From the NCBI GenBank assembly GCA_044225075.1, contig JBGAJF010000021.1, positions 1-64,000 on the forward strand: DNA of 64,000 bases, written 5' to 3'. Each line of letters starts with the position of its first letter. Positions within the stretch are counted from its first letter, which is position 1. The notes beneath the pieces were generated by a model that was given only the letters and a program-made list of their open reading frames with translations, was not told the DNA's origin and ran no database searches. A program made the translations under genes and the position numbers. Source of the DNA: Micropruina sp044225075. Its GTDB lineage: Bacteria > Actinomycetota > Actinomycetes > Propionibacteriales > Propionibacteriaceae. Below are positions 25,846-35,071 of this stretch, in pieces.

Positions 25846-26460
25846 ATGTACCTCTACGCACCGCCGTCATGGAAGCTCGTCCGCCAGATCGTGCTCGACG
25901 CACTCGTGATCGGCTGGTGCTGGGCGTGGTGGGCAATCTCCCGTGCCTCGGACGAGTACGTCCGGCGGCTGGCCGGGCGGGCGCGGGCAGCCGAGGAGTC
26001 AACCCGTCAGATCCATACCAGCGTCACCGACGCGGCGGATGCGGTGGGAGCGATCCCGTTCGGGAGTGCCCTGCGCGGGCCGCTGGACGCGATGGCCCGG
26101 GCCATCGACCCGCTGGTGGCCAACTCCTCCGGGCTTGCCGCCCAACTGGATTCCCTGGCCGCCGACCTCGGCCTGTGGGGACTGGTCATTCCGGTGCTGC
26201 TGGTGGTGCCGTTCTGGATCTGGCACCGGGTGTGCTTCTGGCGCGATTCGGCCGCCGTCGCCGCCCTGATGCGCGCGGGTGCCGACGACGCCGTGCTGGC
26301 CCTGCGGGCGCTGGTCAGCCAACCCGTCCGGCGGCTGGCCCCGATCGCCGCCGACCCGGCGGCGGCCTGGCAAACCGGCGATCCCGAGGTGATCGGACGG
26401 CTGGCTCACCTCGAGCGGCGAACGCACGGTTGGCCCCGGCCCGCACGAAAGGTGGCCTGA
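25846..26460 (+). CDS. small membrane protein, unknown function
   Basis: A 204-residue protein with a hydrophobic segment at about 12-32 and a second at about 118-145 (LWGLVIPVLLVVPFWIWHRV), separated by an outside or inside loop rich in Ala and Asp. The C-terminus is soluble and helical. It resembles uncharacterised actinobacterial membrane proteins found beside ilvA; I assign no function. It begins one base after the ilvA stop, so it shares that transcript. Confidence 0.75.
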   Translation: MYLYAPPSWKLVRQIVLDALVIGWCWAWWAISRASDEYVRRLAGRARAAEESTRQIHTSVTDAADAVGAIPFGSALRGPLDAMARAIDPLVANSSGLAAQLDSLAADLGLWGLVIPVLLVVPFWIWHRVCFWRDSAAVAALMRAGADDAVLALRALVSQPVRRLAPIAADPAAAWQTGDPEVIGRLAHLERRTHGWPRPARKVA

Positions 26461-26511
26461 GCGAGTCCCGGCGGAGCGCTGCCCCGCTCAGTAGTCGATG
26501 CGCATCCTGGT

Positions 26512-27468
26512 TCAGGCGCGGGCGCGCATGTCCCTACGCAACTCGGGAGGCAGCGCAAACACCAGGTTCTCCTCGGTGAGCCGTTCCTCGACGGCGGCCG
26601 GGTAACCCCGCTCTTCGAGGAAGGCCAGCACACCCTGGACCAGGTCGTCGGGCACCGAGGCTCCGGACGTCACCGCGACACTCTCCACCCCGTCGAGCCA
26701 GGATTCGTCGATCTCGCCGGCGTTGTCGACCCGGTAGGACGCCTTGGCACCGGCCTCAAGAGCCACCTCGACCAGCCGCACCGAGTTGGACGAGTTGCGC
26801 GAGCCGACGACGATCACCAGGTCGGCGTCCACCGCGATCTGCTTCACCGCCGACTGACGGTTCTGCGTCGCGTAACAGATGTCGTCGCTGGGCGGGTCGA
26901 TCAACTGCGGGAACTTCTCGCGCAGCTTGCCGACCGTCTCCCAGGTCTCGTCCACACTGAGCGTGGTCTGCGACAGCCAGGCCAGCTTCGACGGGTCGGC
27001 CACCTCGACCTTCGCGACGTCCTCGGGGCGTTCCACCAGCGTGATGTGCTCGGGCGCCTCACCGGCGGTGCCCTCGACCTCTTCATGGCCGGCGTGCCCG
27101 ATCAGCAGGATCTGCAGGCCCTGGTTGGCGAACCGCCGCGCCTCGTTGTGCACCTTGGTGACCAGCGGGCAGGTGGCGTCGATGGTCTTCAGGCTGCGTT
27201 CGGCCGCCTCGGCGTGCACCGCGGGCGACACTCCGTGCGCCGAGAACACCACGGTCGAGCCCTCGGGCACCTCATCCAGTTCCTCGACGAAGATCGCCCC
27301 ACGGGCCTCCAGGTCTTCGACCACATGCCGGTTGTGCACGATCTGCTTGCGCACGTAGACCGGCGGACCGTACAGGTTCAGCGCTCGCTCGACGGTGACC
27401 ACCGCTCGGTCGACGCCGGCGCAGTACCCGCGCGGAGCCGCAACGACGACGCGTTTGGAATCGGTCAT
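26512..27468 (-). CDS. ispH: 4-hydroxy-3-methylbut-2-enyl diphosphate reductase
   Basis: IspH is the last enzyme of the MEP isoprenoid pathway and reduces HMBPP to IPP and DMAPP with a [4Fe-4S] cluster. The three cluster cysteines are in PRGYCAGVDRA, IDATCPLVTKVH and DICYATQNRQ; FSAHGVSP and SRNSSNSVRL are further hallmarks. The 318-residue length is normal. ATG 27468 is chosen because the family begins just before the first cysteine motif and TAGACT lies seven bases upstream. It is divergent from xseA. Confidence 0.96.
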   Translation of the reverse strand: MTDSKRVVVAAPRGYCAGVDRAVVTVERALNLYGPPVYVRKQIVHNRHVVEDLEARGAIFVEELDEVPEGSTVVFSAHGVSPAVHAEAAERSLKTIDATCPLVTKVHNEARRFANQGLQILLIGHAGHEEVEGTAGEAPEHITLVERPEDVAKVEVADPSKLAWLSQTTLSVDETWETVGKLREKFPQLIDPPSDDICYATQNRQSAVKQIAVDADLVIVVGSRNSSNSVRLVEVALEAGAKASYRVDNAGEIDESWLDGVESVAVTSGASVPDDLVQGVLAFLEERGYPAAVEERLTEENLVFALPPELRRDMRARA

Positions 27469-27545
27469 GGGGGCCAGTCTATCGATCGCGTCCCGTACCC
27501 CCGTCCCCGGCCATCCGCGGTCCACCCCCTCCCCGCTCGCTCGCC

Positions 27546-27589
27546 GAACTATCTGGGGCTCGCTGAGTTCAGCGAGCCCCGAATAGTTC
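27546..27589. promoter_or_regulatory. long inverted repeat in the ispH-xseA divergent promoter region
   Basis: GAACTAT (27546-27552) pairs with ATAGTTC (27583-27589), and GGGGCTCGCTGA (27555-27566) pairs with TCAGCGAGCCCC (27569-27580), with a two-base mismatch on each side and a two-base centre. The flanks extend the symmetry weakly. It could be an operator, an insulating hairpin or a REP-like element. Confidence 0.6.
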
Positions 27590-27655
27590 AGCGAGCGCGG
27601 GAGGCGGGTGCGGGTGGACAGCCATGCTGTCGGCGCGGGCCGTTAGGGTCGGGCC

Positions 27656-28888
27656 ATGCCGTTGACCAGCAGCCCGGAACAGCCGCAGCCGCTGCGCGCC
27701 ATCGTGGCCGCAACCAAGAGTTGGGTCGAGCGGCTCGGCAGCGTCTGGGTGGCCGGGCAGCTGATCGAACTGAAGCGTCGCTCGGGCGCGGCCACCCACT
27801 TCCTCACCCTGCGCGACCCGCTCGCCGAGGTGTCGGTCACCCTCACCGCCTCCACCGGGGTCCTGGACGCCGCAGGCCCGGTCGCCGAGGGCATGGAGGT
27901 GGTCGCCCTGGTCCGGCCCACGGTGTGGAGTCGCTCGGGGTCGCTGACCTTCGAGTGCGGCGATTTGCGCGCCTCCGGTGAGGGACGGCTGCTCGCCCAG
28001 ATCGAGCAGCGCAAGCGGATGCTGCAGGCCGAAGGCCTGTTCGACCGGGCGCGCAAACAGCCGCCGCCGTTTCTGCCGAAGGCCGTGGGCCTGATCACCG
28101 GCGAGGGCAGCGCAGCCGAACGCGACGTTCTGCAGGTGGCCCGCAGGCGTTGGCCCGGCGTCCGGTTCGTGGTCAAGCACGCACTGATGCAGGGCACGTC
28201 CTGCGTTGAGCAGGTGCGCGACGCCCTCACCGCGCTCGACCGCGATCCCGACGTCCAGGTGATCGTGATCGCCCGTGGCGGCGGGTCGTTGCAGGACCTG
28301 CTGCCATTCTCGGACGAGTCCCTGGCCCGCGCCGTCTTCGCCTGCCGGACGCCGGTGGTCAGTGCCATCGGTCACGAGCCCGACACCCCGATCCTCGACC
28401 TGGTCGCCGACCTGCGAGCCGCCACCCCGACCGACGCCGCCAAGCGGGTGGTTCCCGATGTCGCCGACGAGCGGGCCCGGGTCGTCCAGGCCGGTCAGCG
28501 GGTGCGGGCCGCGATGCTGCGGCTTATCAACCGCGAAGCGCACGTGTTGGCCACGATGCGCTCGCGTCCGGTGCTGGCCGACCCGATCGGACCGGTGAAC
28601 GTGCAGGCCGGCCAGGTCCGCGAGCTGCGCGCCCGGGGCGAGCGGGCCGTCCGGGCTCGGCTGCGCGAGGAGGCAGCCTGGGTCGAGCACGCGCTGGGTC
28701 GGGTGCGTGCCTTGTCGCCCCGGGCCACCCTGCTGCGCGGCTATGCGATCGTCAGCACCGAGGCCGGTCAGCCGGTCGACTCCACCACGATCGTCTCGCC
28801 GGGGGACGCCGTGGTCACCATGCTCGCCGACGGCCTGTTCCGGGCCGAGGTCACCGAAGTCGAAAGCAGGAGGGAATCCGATGGCTGA
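27656..28888 (+). CDS. xseA: exodeoxyribonuclease VII large subunit
   Basis: The catalytic subunit of exonuclease VII, which degrades single-stranded DNA from both ends. In the 410-residue protein an OB-fold occupies the first 100 residues (WVAGQLIELKRRSGA..HFLTLRD). The nuclease core follows with VGLITGEGSAAERD, VIVIARGGGSLQDLLPFSDE and SAIGHEPDTPILDLVADLRA. TAGGGT ends six bases before ATG 27656, a leaderless arrangement. The 3' end overlaps xseB by 8 bp (ATGGCTGA). Confidence 0.95.
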   Translation: MPLTSSPEQPQPLRAIVAATKSWVERLGSVWVAGQLIELKRRSGAATHFLTLRDPLAEVSVTLTASTGVLDAAGPVAEGMEVVALVRPTVWSRSGSLTFECGDLRASGEGRLLAQIEQRKRMLQAEGLFDRARKQPPPFLPKAVGLITGEGSAAERDVLQVARRRWPGVRFVVKHALMQGTSCVEQVRDALTALDRDPDVQVIVIARGGGSLQDLLPFSDESLARAVFACRTPVVSAIGHEPDTPILDLVADLRAATPTDAAKRVVPDVADERARVVQAGQRVRAAMLRLINREAHVLATMRSRPVLADPIGPVNVQAGQVRELRARGERAVRARLREEAAWVEHALGRVRALSPRATLLRGYAIVSTEAGQPVDSTTIVSPGDAVVTMLADGLFRAEVTEVESRRESDG

Positions 28889-29120
28889 TCAGCCGCAGAG
28901 CTACGAACAGGCCCGCCAGCGACTGGTCGAGGTGGTCCAATCCCTTGAGGCCGGCTCGGTCCCATTGTCGAAGGCGATGGAGCTCTGGCAAGAGGGCGAG
29001 GCGCTGGCGCGTCGCTGTGAGGAATGGCTGGACGGCGCCCGCGCCACCATCGAGGCGTCTGCCGCCGGATCCCCCGCTGATCGGGCCAACTCCGCTGATC
29101 GGACCGACTCCGCGGACTGA
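28881..29120 (+). CDS. xseB: exodeoxyribonuclease VII small subunit
   Basis: A 79-residue partner of XseA, with the typical SYEQARQRLVEVVQSLEAGS and SLSKAMELW-like helices (PLSKAMELWQEGEALARRCE). ATG 28881 has AGGAGGGAATCC upstream and overlaps the xseA stop. The last 20 residues are a repetitive Ala/Asp/Ser tail that runs up to the following REP region. Confidence 0.93.
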   Translation: MADQPQSYEQARQRLVEVVQSLEAGSVPLSKAMELWQEGEALARRCEEWLDGARATIEASAAGSPADRANSADRTDSAD

Positions 29121-29130
29121 GCGACCACCG

Positions 29131-29462
29131 CTGGTCGAGGTCTCCCAAGTTTCGCGGGTTGAGCCTGTCTCAGCCCCCGATGGTCGAGCATGTCTCGACT
29201 TCCGCTGGTCGAGCTTGTCGAGACCCTCCGCTTGCGGTCGCTGTGGTCGCCTCTGGTCGCCGCGGTGGTGAGGGATGGCCGCGCCGCCCCCTTACGGCCC
29301 GCTGACGCGTGCCTCCAGACGCCCACCTACCTGCCGCGACCATCCCCCACCACCGCTTCAGCGTTGCGTGCGCAGTACTCGATCCGGCGTTGGTTGAGCT
29401 TGTCGAAACCCACGCTTCCACATTGGCACCTCGGAGGTCTCGACAGGCTTGACCGGCGTTGG
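29131..29462. repeat. cluster of REP-like palindromes in a 400-base gene-free stretch
   Basis: At least six related pieces occur: GGTCGAGGTCTC near 29134, GTTGAGCCTGTCTC near 29159, GGTCGAGCATGTCTCGAC near 29181, GGTCGAGCTTGTCGAGACC near 29206, GGTTGAGCTTGTCGAAACC near 29394 and an inverted GGTCTCGACAGGCTTGACC near 29432. They fill much of the space between xseB (ends 29120) and the lipoprotein gene (starts 29526). I see no gene in it. Confidence 0.85.
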
Positions 29463-29525
29463 ATGAAGGACTCGACCAGCGGTGGCACACCTGTCCTCAT
29501 GCAGCTGCGCTGCGATACTCGGTGG

Positions 29526-30065
29526 GTGCATGGACGAACGATCGGCAGCCGGGCTCGCCTGCTGACGATCGGGCTTGTGGTCATGGCGGCGATGCTGACC
29601 GGGTGCACGGCGGGCTCGACCCCGACAACGATGCCCCCGGCATCGCCCGCGCCGACCACAGCGAGCAGTCCACCGTCGGCAGGTCCGGCGTCCGTCCGGT
29701 TCGGGAAGACCTACCGCTTGCCGGACGGGCTGTCGATCACGATCGGGAAACCGAAGCGGTTCTGGCCGAGCGGCTGGGTGCGGACGGTCAACAGCTTCAG
29801 CCACTACGTGCAACTGAAAGTCACCATTCGCAACGGCACCGCCGCCCGCTTCGACGTCAGCCGGCTGGCGATCACCGCCCGCTCCGGCGGCAAGGACGCC
29901 GACGGCGTCCACGACCCCGGGAAGCTGGGCGGTTCGCCGCCGCGCTCGGTTGCCACGGGACGCGCGGTGACCTACCGGATCGCCTTCGGCGTCCGGAAAC
30001 CGGCGGACGTCACGATCGCGGTCGTCGCCCGTCCCGGACTCGCACCAGTGCGGGTGACACGGTGA
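29526..30065 (+). CDS. secreted lipoprotein, DUF4352-like fold
   Basis: A 179-residue lipoprotein: basic start, hydrophobic stretch LLTIGLVVMAAML and lipobox LTGC with Cys27, then a Thr/Ser/Pro-rich linker and a beta-rich domain (YVQLKVTIRNGTAARFDVSR). This domain resembles DUF4352/immunoglobulin-like lipoprotein domains found on the outer face of the actinobacterial membrane. The function is unknown. GTG 29526 is preferred over ATG 29499 because -10 GATACT ends six bases before it and it gives a clean signal peptide. Confidence 0.75.
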   Translation: MHGRTIGSRARLLTIGLVVMAAMLTGCTAGSTPTTMPPASPAPTTASSPPSAGPASVRFGKTYRLPDGLSITIGKPKRFWPSGWVRTVNSFSHYVQLKVTIRNGTAARFDVSRLAITARSGGKDADGVHDPGKLGGSPPRSVATGRAVTYRIAFGVRKPADVTIAVVARPGLAPVRVTR

Positions 30066-30092
30066 ACGACACCCGCCGGATACTGTGACGCG

Positions 30093-31239
30093 GTGCCCGA
30101 ACTGCTCCACCGCGTCCCCGACCTAGTCCTGCTACAACGCCGGACGCTGTGGGTGCTGTCCGCCGGACAGGTGCTGAGCGGGATCAGTTTCGGCGCCACA
30201 GTGTCGCTCGGTGCCGTGCTGGCCGCCCGGATCTCCGGCGACGACGGTCTCTCCGGCCTGGCATCGGCGGCGATCACCCTGGGCACCGCACTCACCTCGA
30301 TGCCGCTCGCCGCATTGGCCGGACGCCGGGGCCGGGGCCTCGCGCTGGCGTCCGGGATGGCGGTCGCACTGCTCGGCGTCGGACTCGTGATCGCGGCGGT
30401 GCCCACGGCGTCCTTCGCGATGCTGCTGACCGGCTTCCTGCTGATCGGCGCTGGGCAGGCGTCCAACCTGCAGGCCCGGTTCGCGGCCACCGACCTGGCC
30501 ACCGACGCTTCCCGCGGACGGGATCTGTCGATGGTGGTCTGGGCCACCACCATCGGTGCCGTGCTGGGGCCGAACCTGGTCGGTCCCGGCGAGGCGCTCG
30601 GCGCAATCATCGGGATGCCCACGCTGACCGGGCCCTACCTGTTCACTCTCGCCGGACAACTCGGCGGCATCGTGCTGTACCTGATGGCGCTACGCCCGGA
30701 TCCGCTGCTGCTGGCCCGCGCCGACGCGCTGACCCGGCCGCAGGGGTCCGGTCTGATCGCGCGTCCGGACCGGCCGGTCGCCGCCGGCTACGCCATGCTC
30801 ACCGTGGTCGGTGCGCACACCGTGATGGTCTCGGTGATGGCGATGACCCCGATCCACCTGCTGCACCACGGGGCGACGCTGACCGTCGTCGGGCTGACCA
30901 TCAGTCTGCACATCGCCGGCATGTTCGCACTCTCCCCCGTGTTTGGCATGCTCGCCGACCGTTGGGGACGCCTGCGGACGGTCGCGCTCGGCTATGCGAT
31001 CCTGGCCGCCAGCGCTGCGGTGATCGCACTGGGGGCGTCCGACCCGATGTGGGTGACGGTGGCCCTGATCCTGCTCGGACTCGGCTGGAGCGCCGCGACG
31101 GTCGCCGGCGCGGCCCTGCTCCCTGGGCGCGGTCGCGGCCGGTGGTGCGCTCGGCTGGGTAGGTTTCGAAGGGCTGGCCCTGTTCACCCTTCCGGTGATT
31201 GTCGTCGTGGTCGTCCTACTCCCGCTCGGACGCCGCTGA
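30093..31239 (+). pseudogene. MFS transporter with internal deletion and frameshift
   Basis: The first part reads as a normal major facilitator of about ten segments up to GLGWSAATVAGAALL near 31122. The frame then leaves protein-like sequence, while the next frame reads LGAVAAGGALGWVGFEGLAL and the last membrane segment to a natural TGA at 31237-31239. About 25-30 residues normally found between these two parts are missing, so a short deletion with frameshift is the simplest reading. Segments 1-10 look intact. The start is GTG 30093 with a GATACT box upstream. Confidence 0.75.
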
Positions 31240-31250
31240 GCACCCGCCCC

Positions 31251-31301
31251 GGTCGAGCCTGTCGTAACGTCCCCGGTAGTCGGGTTTCGACAAGCTCAAC
31301 C
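31251..31301. repeat. REP-like inverted pair
   Basis: GGTCGAGCCTGTCGTAAC (31251-31268) and inverted GGTTTCGACAAGCTCAACC (31283-31301) lie between the broken MFS gene and the convergent acs gene, where they could form a hairpin that ends transcription from both sides. Confidence 0.8.
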
Positions 31302-31333
31302 AGCGCCGGGCCACTCGACGGTGAGCCGAAGCC

Positions 31334-33223
31334 TCAGTCCTCCAGGGTGGTCAGGTCGCCCTCGTCCTGGCCGAGCGCCCGCGCCTTCAGCACCCGGCGC
31401 ATGATCTTGCCCGACCGGGTCTTCGGCAGCTTGTCCGGGAAGTCGATAGCGTCCGGCTTGGCGATCGGTGACAGATGGGACGCCACATGCGTCCGCAGCT
31501 GTTCGGCCAGCTCCTGGCTGCCGGCGGCCCCCACCCGCAGGGTGACGAAGGCGTGGATGGCCTGGCCCTTCACCTCGTGCGGCAGCCCGACCACGGCCGC
31601 CTCGGTGACGTCGGGGTGCGACACCAGCGCCGACTCCACCTCGGCGGTGCCGAGCCGGTGACCCGACACGTTGATCACGTCGTCGGTGCGTCCGATGATC
31701 CAGAAGTAGCCGTCGGCGTCGCGGCGGGCGGCGTCCCCCGCCAGGTAGACACCCGGGTACTTCGACCAGTAGGTGTCGATGTAGCGCTGGTCGTCGCCGT
31801 AGAGCGTCCGGAACATCCCCGGCCACGGGTTCTTCAGCACCAGGAAGCCCTCGTCGCCGTCCGGCACCTCTTCGCCGGCCTCGTTGAAGATCGCGGCGTC
31901 CTGGCCGAAGAACGGCTTGCCGCCCGACCCGGGTTTGTGCGGTTCGCCCGGCACCTGAGTGATCTGGAACATGCCGGTCTCGGTCTGCCACCAGGTGTCG
32001 ATCACCGGGCAGCGCTCCTTGCCGATCACCCGGTGGAACCAGTGCCACGCTTCCGGGTTGATCGGCTCGCCGACCGAACCCAACAACCGCAACGACGACA
32101 GATCGTGCCGGTTGGGCCAAGCCTCGCCGAAGCGCATCAGCGACCGGATCGCCGTGGGCGCGGTGTAGAACTGGGTGATCCCGTAGTACTCGACCAGCTG
32201 CCACCAGCGGCTCGGGTACGGGTAGGTGGGGCCGCCCTCGAACATGAACGTGGTGGCGCCGGTGAGCAACGGGCCGTAGACCAGGTAGGAGTGCCCGGTC
32301 ACCCAGCCCGGATCGGCGGTGCACCACCAGCGGTCCTCGGGGCGCATGTCGAAGGAGTACTTCAACGTCGTGTAGGTGCCGACCATGTAACCGCCGTGAG
32401 TGTGCAGAATCGCCTTCGGCTTCCCGGTCGAACCGGACGTGTAAAGGATGTACAGCGGGTGCTCGGAGTCGAGCTTCTCGGTCGGGCAACTGCCCTTGGC
32501 GATCGGCAGCGCCTGCAGGTCGTGGTACCAGTGGTCGCGCAGCGGATCCATCACGACCTCGGAGCCGGTCCGCTTCACCACGATGACGTTCTCCACGGTC
32601 GGGGAGAACTTCACCGCCTTGTCGACGATCTCTTTCAACGGGAAGACCTTGCCGTTGATCCACGACCCGTCGGCGGTGATCACCAGCTTCGACTTCGAAT
32701 CATCGATCCGGTCGGTGAGCGCGTCGGAAGAGAACCCGGCGAAGATCACCGAGTGGACGGCGCCGATCTTGGCGCAGGCCAGCATTGCGAAGAAGACCTC
32801 GGGGATGCGGGGCAGGTAGATGGTGACCCGGTCACCCTTGACCACACCCATCGCTTTGAGCACATTGGCCATCTGGTTGACTTGGCGGTTCAGCGAGAAG
32901 TAGCTGAAAGTGCGGTGCTCCTTGCCGTCCTCGCTCTGCCAGATCAGCGCCAACTTGTTCTTGTTCGGCCCGGTGACGTGCCGGTCGAGGCAGTTGTGCA
33001 CGATGTTGACCTCGGCGCCGGTGAACCACTTGAAGAACGGCGCATCCGAGTCGTCGACGACCTTCTCCCAGGGCTTGAACCACTCCAGTTCCCGGGCTCG
33101 GTCGGCCCAGAAGCCCGCCGGATCGGCGAGCGCCTCGGCGCGCAGCTTGTCGGGGTCGGGGACGTGCGATTCGGCGGCGATCGACGGATCGGGGTAGACG
33201 ACGTCGCCTTCGAGCTGTGCCAT
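31334..33223 (-). CDS. acsA: acetyl-CoA synthetase (AMP-forming)
   Basis: Acetate plus CoA and ATP are converted to acetyl-CoA by this 629-residue ANL enzyme. Motifs: LYILYTSGSTGKPKAILHT phosphate loop, DTWWQTETG acceptor motif, RTDDVINVSGHRLGTAE hinge, and the acetylation-sensitive lysine in PKTRSGKIMRR near the C-terminus. The N-terminal ACAS domain (ELEWFKPWEKVVD) is typical. The start has a strong ribosome site, GGAGGAG. Its length is slightly below that of E. coli Acs (652) but complete. Confidence 0.97.
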   Translation of the reverse strand: MAQLEGDVVYPDPSIAAESHVPDPDKLRAEALADPAGFWADRARELEWFKPWEKVVDDSDAPFFKWFTGAEVNIVHNCLDRHVTGPNKNKLALIWQSEDGKEHRTFSYFSLNRQVNQMANVLKAMGVVKGDRVTIYLPRIPEVFFAMLACAKIGAVHSVIFAGFSSDALTDRIDDSKSKLVITADGSWINGKVFPLKEIVDKAVKFSPTVENVIVVKRTGSEVVMDPLRDHWYHDLQALPIAKGSCPTEKLDSEHPLYILYTSGSTGKPKAILHTHGGYMVGTYTTLKYSFDMRPEDRWWCTADPGWVTGHSYLVYGPLLTGATTFMFEGGPTYPYPSRWWQLVEYYGITQFYTAPTAIRSLMRFGEAWPNRHDLSSLRLLGSVGEPINPEAWHWFHRVIGKERCPVIDTWWQTETGMFQITQVPGEPHKPGSGGKPFFGQDAAIFNEAGEEVPDGDEGFLVLKNPWPGMFRTLYGDDQRYIDTYWSKYPGVYLAGDAARRDADGYFWIIGRTDDVINVSGHRLGTAEVESALVSHPDVTEAAVVGLPHEVKGQAIHAFVTLRVGAAGSQELAEQLRTHVASHLSPIAKPDAIDFPDKLPKTRSGKIMRRVLKARALGQDEGDLTTLED

Positions 33224-33300
33224 TGCGGGGATCTCCTCCGTTGGAGCCTGGTACGGGTTATGGCGAGACTAACCGCGCCGAGCGGCCGCGCGAAAGGATT

Positions 33301-33336
33301 CCGTCCGCCAGTTCTGGACTCCGTCCGCCAGTTCTG
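33301..33336 (+). repeat. short direct repeat in the acs upstream region
   Basis: CCGTCCGCCAGTTCTG occurs at 33301-33316 and again at 33321-33336 (20-bp period), in the 246-base gap between the divergent acs and NTF2-like genes. A transcription factor with two adjacent sites is one possible reading. Confidence 0.6.
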
Positions 33337-33469
33337 TCAGACGCTGCGGTCGAGTCGCGGTCGACGCACCGATCCTCGTTCGCCGAGTTCGTCGAAACCG
33401 GAGAGGTTCCTGCACCACGAAGCAGTTCCGGCCAGCTCAGCCAGCGGCGCCCCTGGCTAACCTGAGGCA

Positions 33470-33850
33470 ATGGACGCGGACGCCGCACGCCGGCAACTGC
33501 TGGCGATGGAGCCGCTGACTCACCGGCTGCCGCCCCGAGCGGACCGGGACGCGATCGGGGCCCTGATCGCACCGGACTACTGGGAGGTGGGCGCCTCCGG
33601 TGCGGTCTATCGGCGCGACTACGTGATCGAGGTGGTGACCCAGCGCTACGCCACGGGCGCCGACCCGGACGACCGAGCCTGGGCGGTCGACGACTTCGCG
33701 GTACGACGGATCACGGACGACGTGTGGCTCGCCTGCTACCTGCTGCAGCAGGGCGAACGACGGTCGCGTCGGTCGACCCTGTGGGAGCGGACGCCGGACG
33801 GCTGGCGTGCGCTCTACCACCAAGGCACCCTCCTCCCGCCGTCCGAATAG
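33470..33850 (+). CDS. NTF2-like/DUF4440 small protein
   Basis: A 126-residue NTF2-like cone-fold protein: APDYWEVGASGAVYRRDYVI in the first half, VWLACYLLQQGERRSRRSTLWERTPDGWRALYHQGT at the end. Such proteins bind small ligands or act as uncharacterised enzymes. TAACCT (33458-33463) ends six bases before the ATG, indicating a leaderless transcript. Confidence 0.75.
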   Translation: MDADAARRQLLAMEPLTHRLPPRADRDAIGALIAPDYWEVGASGAVYRRDYVIEVVTQRYATGADPDDRAWAVDDFAVRRITDDVWLACYLLQQGERRSRRSTLWERTPDGWRALYHQGTLLPPSE

Positions 33851-33866
33851 CTCCGACGAGGCCGCC

Positions 33867-34427
33867 CTACGACAAGGTGGTGGCGAACGCCGCCAACCCT
33901 TCATAGGGCAGATCACCGCTGACCACGACGGTGCTGCCGCCGCCGCTGCGAACCAGGGCCCGGGTCCGGTCATCGTCACTGACGAAGCGCTGCCACGGCT
34001 CTCCGTTCAACACGCTCTCGCCGTCGGCCGCACCGTCGCGGCTGGCTTCCCGGATCAGTCCCTGTGGATCGACGTCGCGCTGGTCGAGCCCGATGTAGAT
34101 CCGGTCCGGGGTCAGGAAGCCGAGCTGCAGGGTGTTGCCGATCGCCGGTTTCTGGTTGAGGCCTGGCTCACCCTGCCGCGTCCAACGGGCACGGACCGCC
34201 GTCCAGGTGTCCGGCAGATCTCTCGGCGCCGCCACCGGATAGGGAGCTTCGGCGCGAGCCTGGGCCACCACCGGCTGCCAGTCGACCGGACGTGCCTCGG
34301 GCTCGGGAATGCGGCTGAACCAGAGGTAGATCAGCACAACCGGAATCAGCAATGCGGCCACGGCCACCAGCATCTGGGGCACGGTGGGACTCGGACGACG
34401 GGCTGCCACGGCTCCATTGTTCACCAC
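33867..34427 (-). CDS. DUF4245 membrane-anchored protein
   Basis: A 186-residue actinobacterial DUF4245 protein: one N-terminal membrane segment (MLVAVAALLIPVVLIYLWF), then an outside domain with LPDTWTAVRARW, LQLGFLTPDRIYIGLDQ and WQRFVSDDDRTRALVR. Function unknown; members are common near ispH, xseA and glpX in actinomycetes. GTG 34427 is the furthest upstream start; the promoter region is shared with the divergent PAP2 gene. Confidence 0.82.
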   Translation of the reverse strand: MVNNGAVAARRPSPTVPQMLVAVAALLIPVVLIYLWFSRIPEPEARPVDWQPVVAQARAEAPYPVAAPRDLPDTWTAVRARWTRQGEPGLNQKPAIGNTLQLGFLTPDRIYIGLDQRDVDPQGLIREASRDGAADGESVLNGEPWQRFVSDDDRTRALVRSGGGSTVVVSGDLPYEGLAAFATTLS

Positions 34428-34448
34428 GGCACCACTACGCTCACCGTC

Positions 34449-35066
34449 ATGTCACGGGTCCTGCGCACAGCGGCCGGAGTCGCCGCTCTGACCGCGGTCA
34501 ATCTCGTGGCCGGACGGCTGATCACCGGCCCCTGGCACGGCCTGCCGGTCGAGCATCGGCTCAACCACGACCTGCGTCGCGTCGGCGGCGCTCGGACGGC
34601 CGGGCTGGCCGCCGCGCGCTCACGGAGCTCTGACACCTCGCGTGCGATCACGGCGGGCGCCTGCCTCAGCGGGCTGTTGCTGGCCGGCGGACGGCGTCGC
34701 GAGGCAGCCGTCCCGGGTGCGGCGATGGCGCTCGCCGCGGCCACGCACCTCACCACCTCCCTCGCAATCGGACGTCCGCGTCCGGCCCTGGAACGGTTCG
34801 GCACCCGGCAGCCGACCTCCAGCTTTCCCAGCGGGCACGTGGGCGCCATGACTGCGCTGGGGGTCACGATCGCGCACGCCGCCGCGCCGCTGCCGGCACC
34901 GCTGCGCGTCGCGGTCCGCACCGCGCTGGCCGGCTACCTCGTCGGGCTCGGCTGGTCGAGGCTGTACAACGCCCAGCACTACGCCAGCGATGTCCTCGTC
35001 GGCTATGCCAACGGCGCGGTGTCAGCGCTGCTGGCCCGCGACCTGCTCACCGAGCCGGGCCGGTAA
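34449..35066 (+). CDS. PAP2-family membrane phosphatase
   Basis: A 205-residue PAP2-type phosphatase with the three catalytic motifs: the IGRPRPALERF part, SFPSGH, and SRLYNAQHYASDV. These act on lipid phosphates such as undecaprenyl diphosphate or phosphatidic acid at the membrane. Several alanine-rich hydrophobic segments are present. ATG 34449 is preceded by TACGCT seven bases away. Confidence 0.87.
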   Translation: MSRVLRTAAGVAALTAVNLVAGRLITGPWHGLPVEHRLNHDLRRVGGARTAGLAAARSRSSDTSRAITAGACLSGLLLAGGRRREAAVPGAAMALAAATHLTTSLAIGRPRPALERFGTRQPTSSFPSGHVGAMTALGVTIAHAAAPLPAPLRVAVRTALAGYLVGLGWSRLYNAQHYASDVLVGYANGAVSALLARDLLTEPGR

Positions 35067-35071
35067 CGTCA

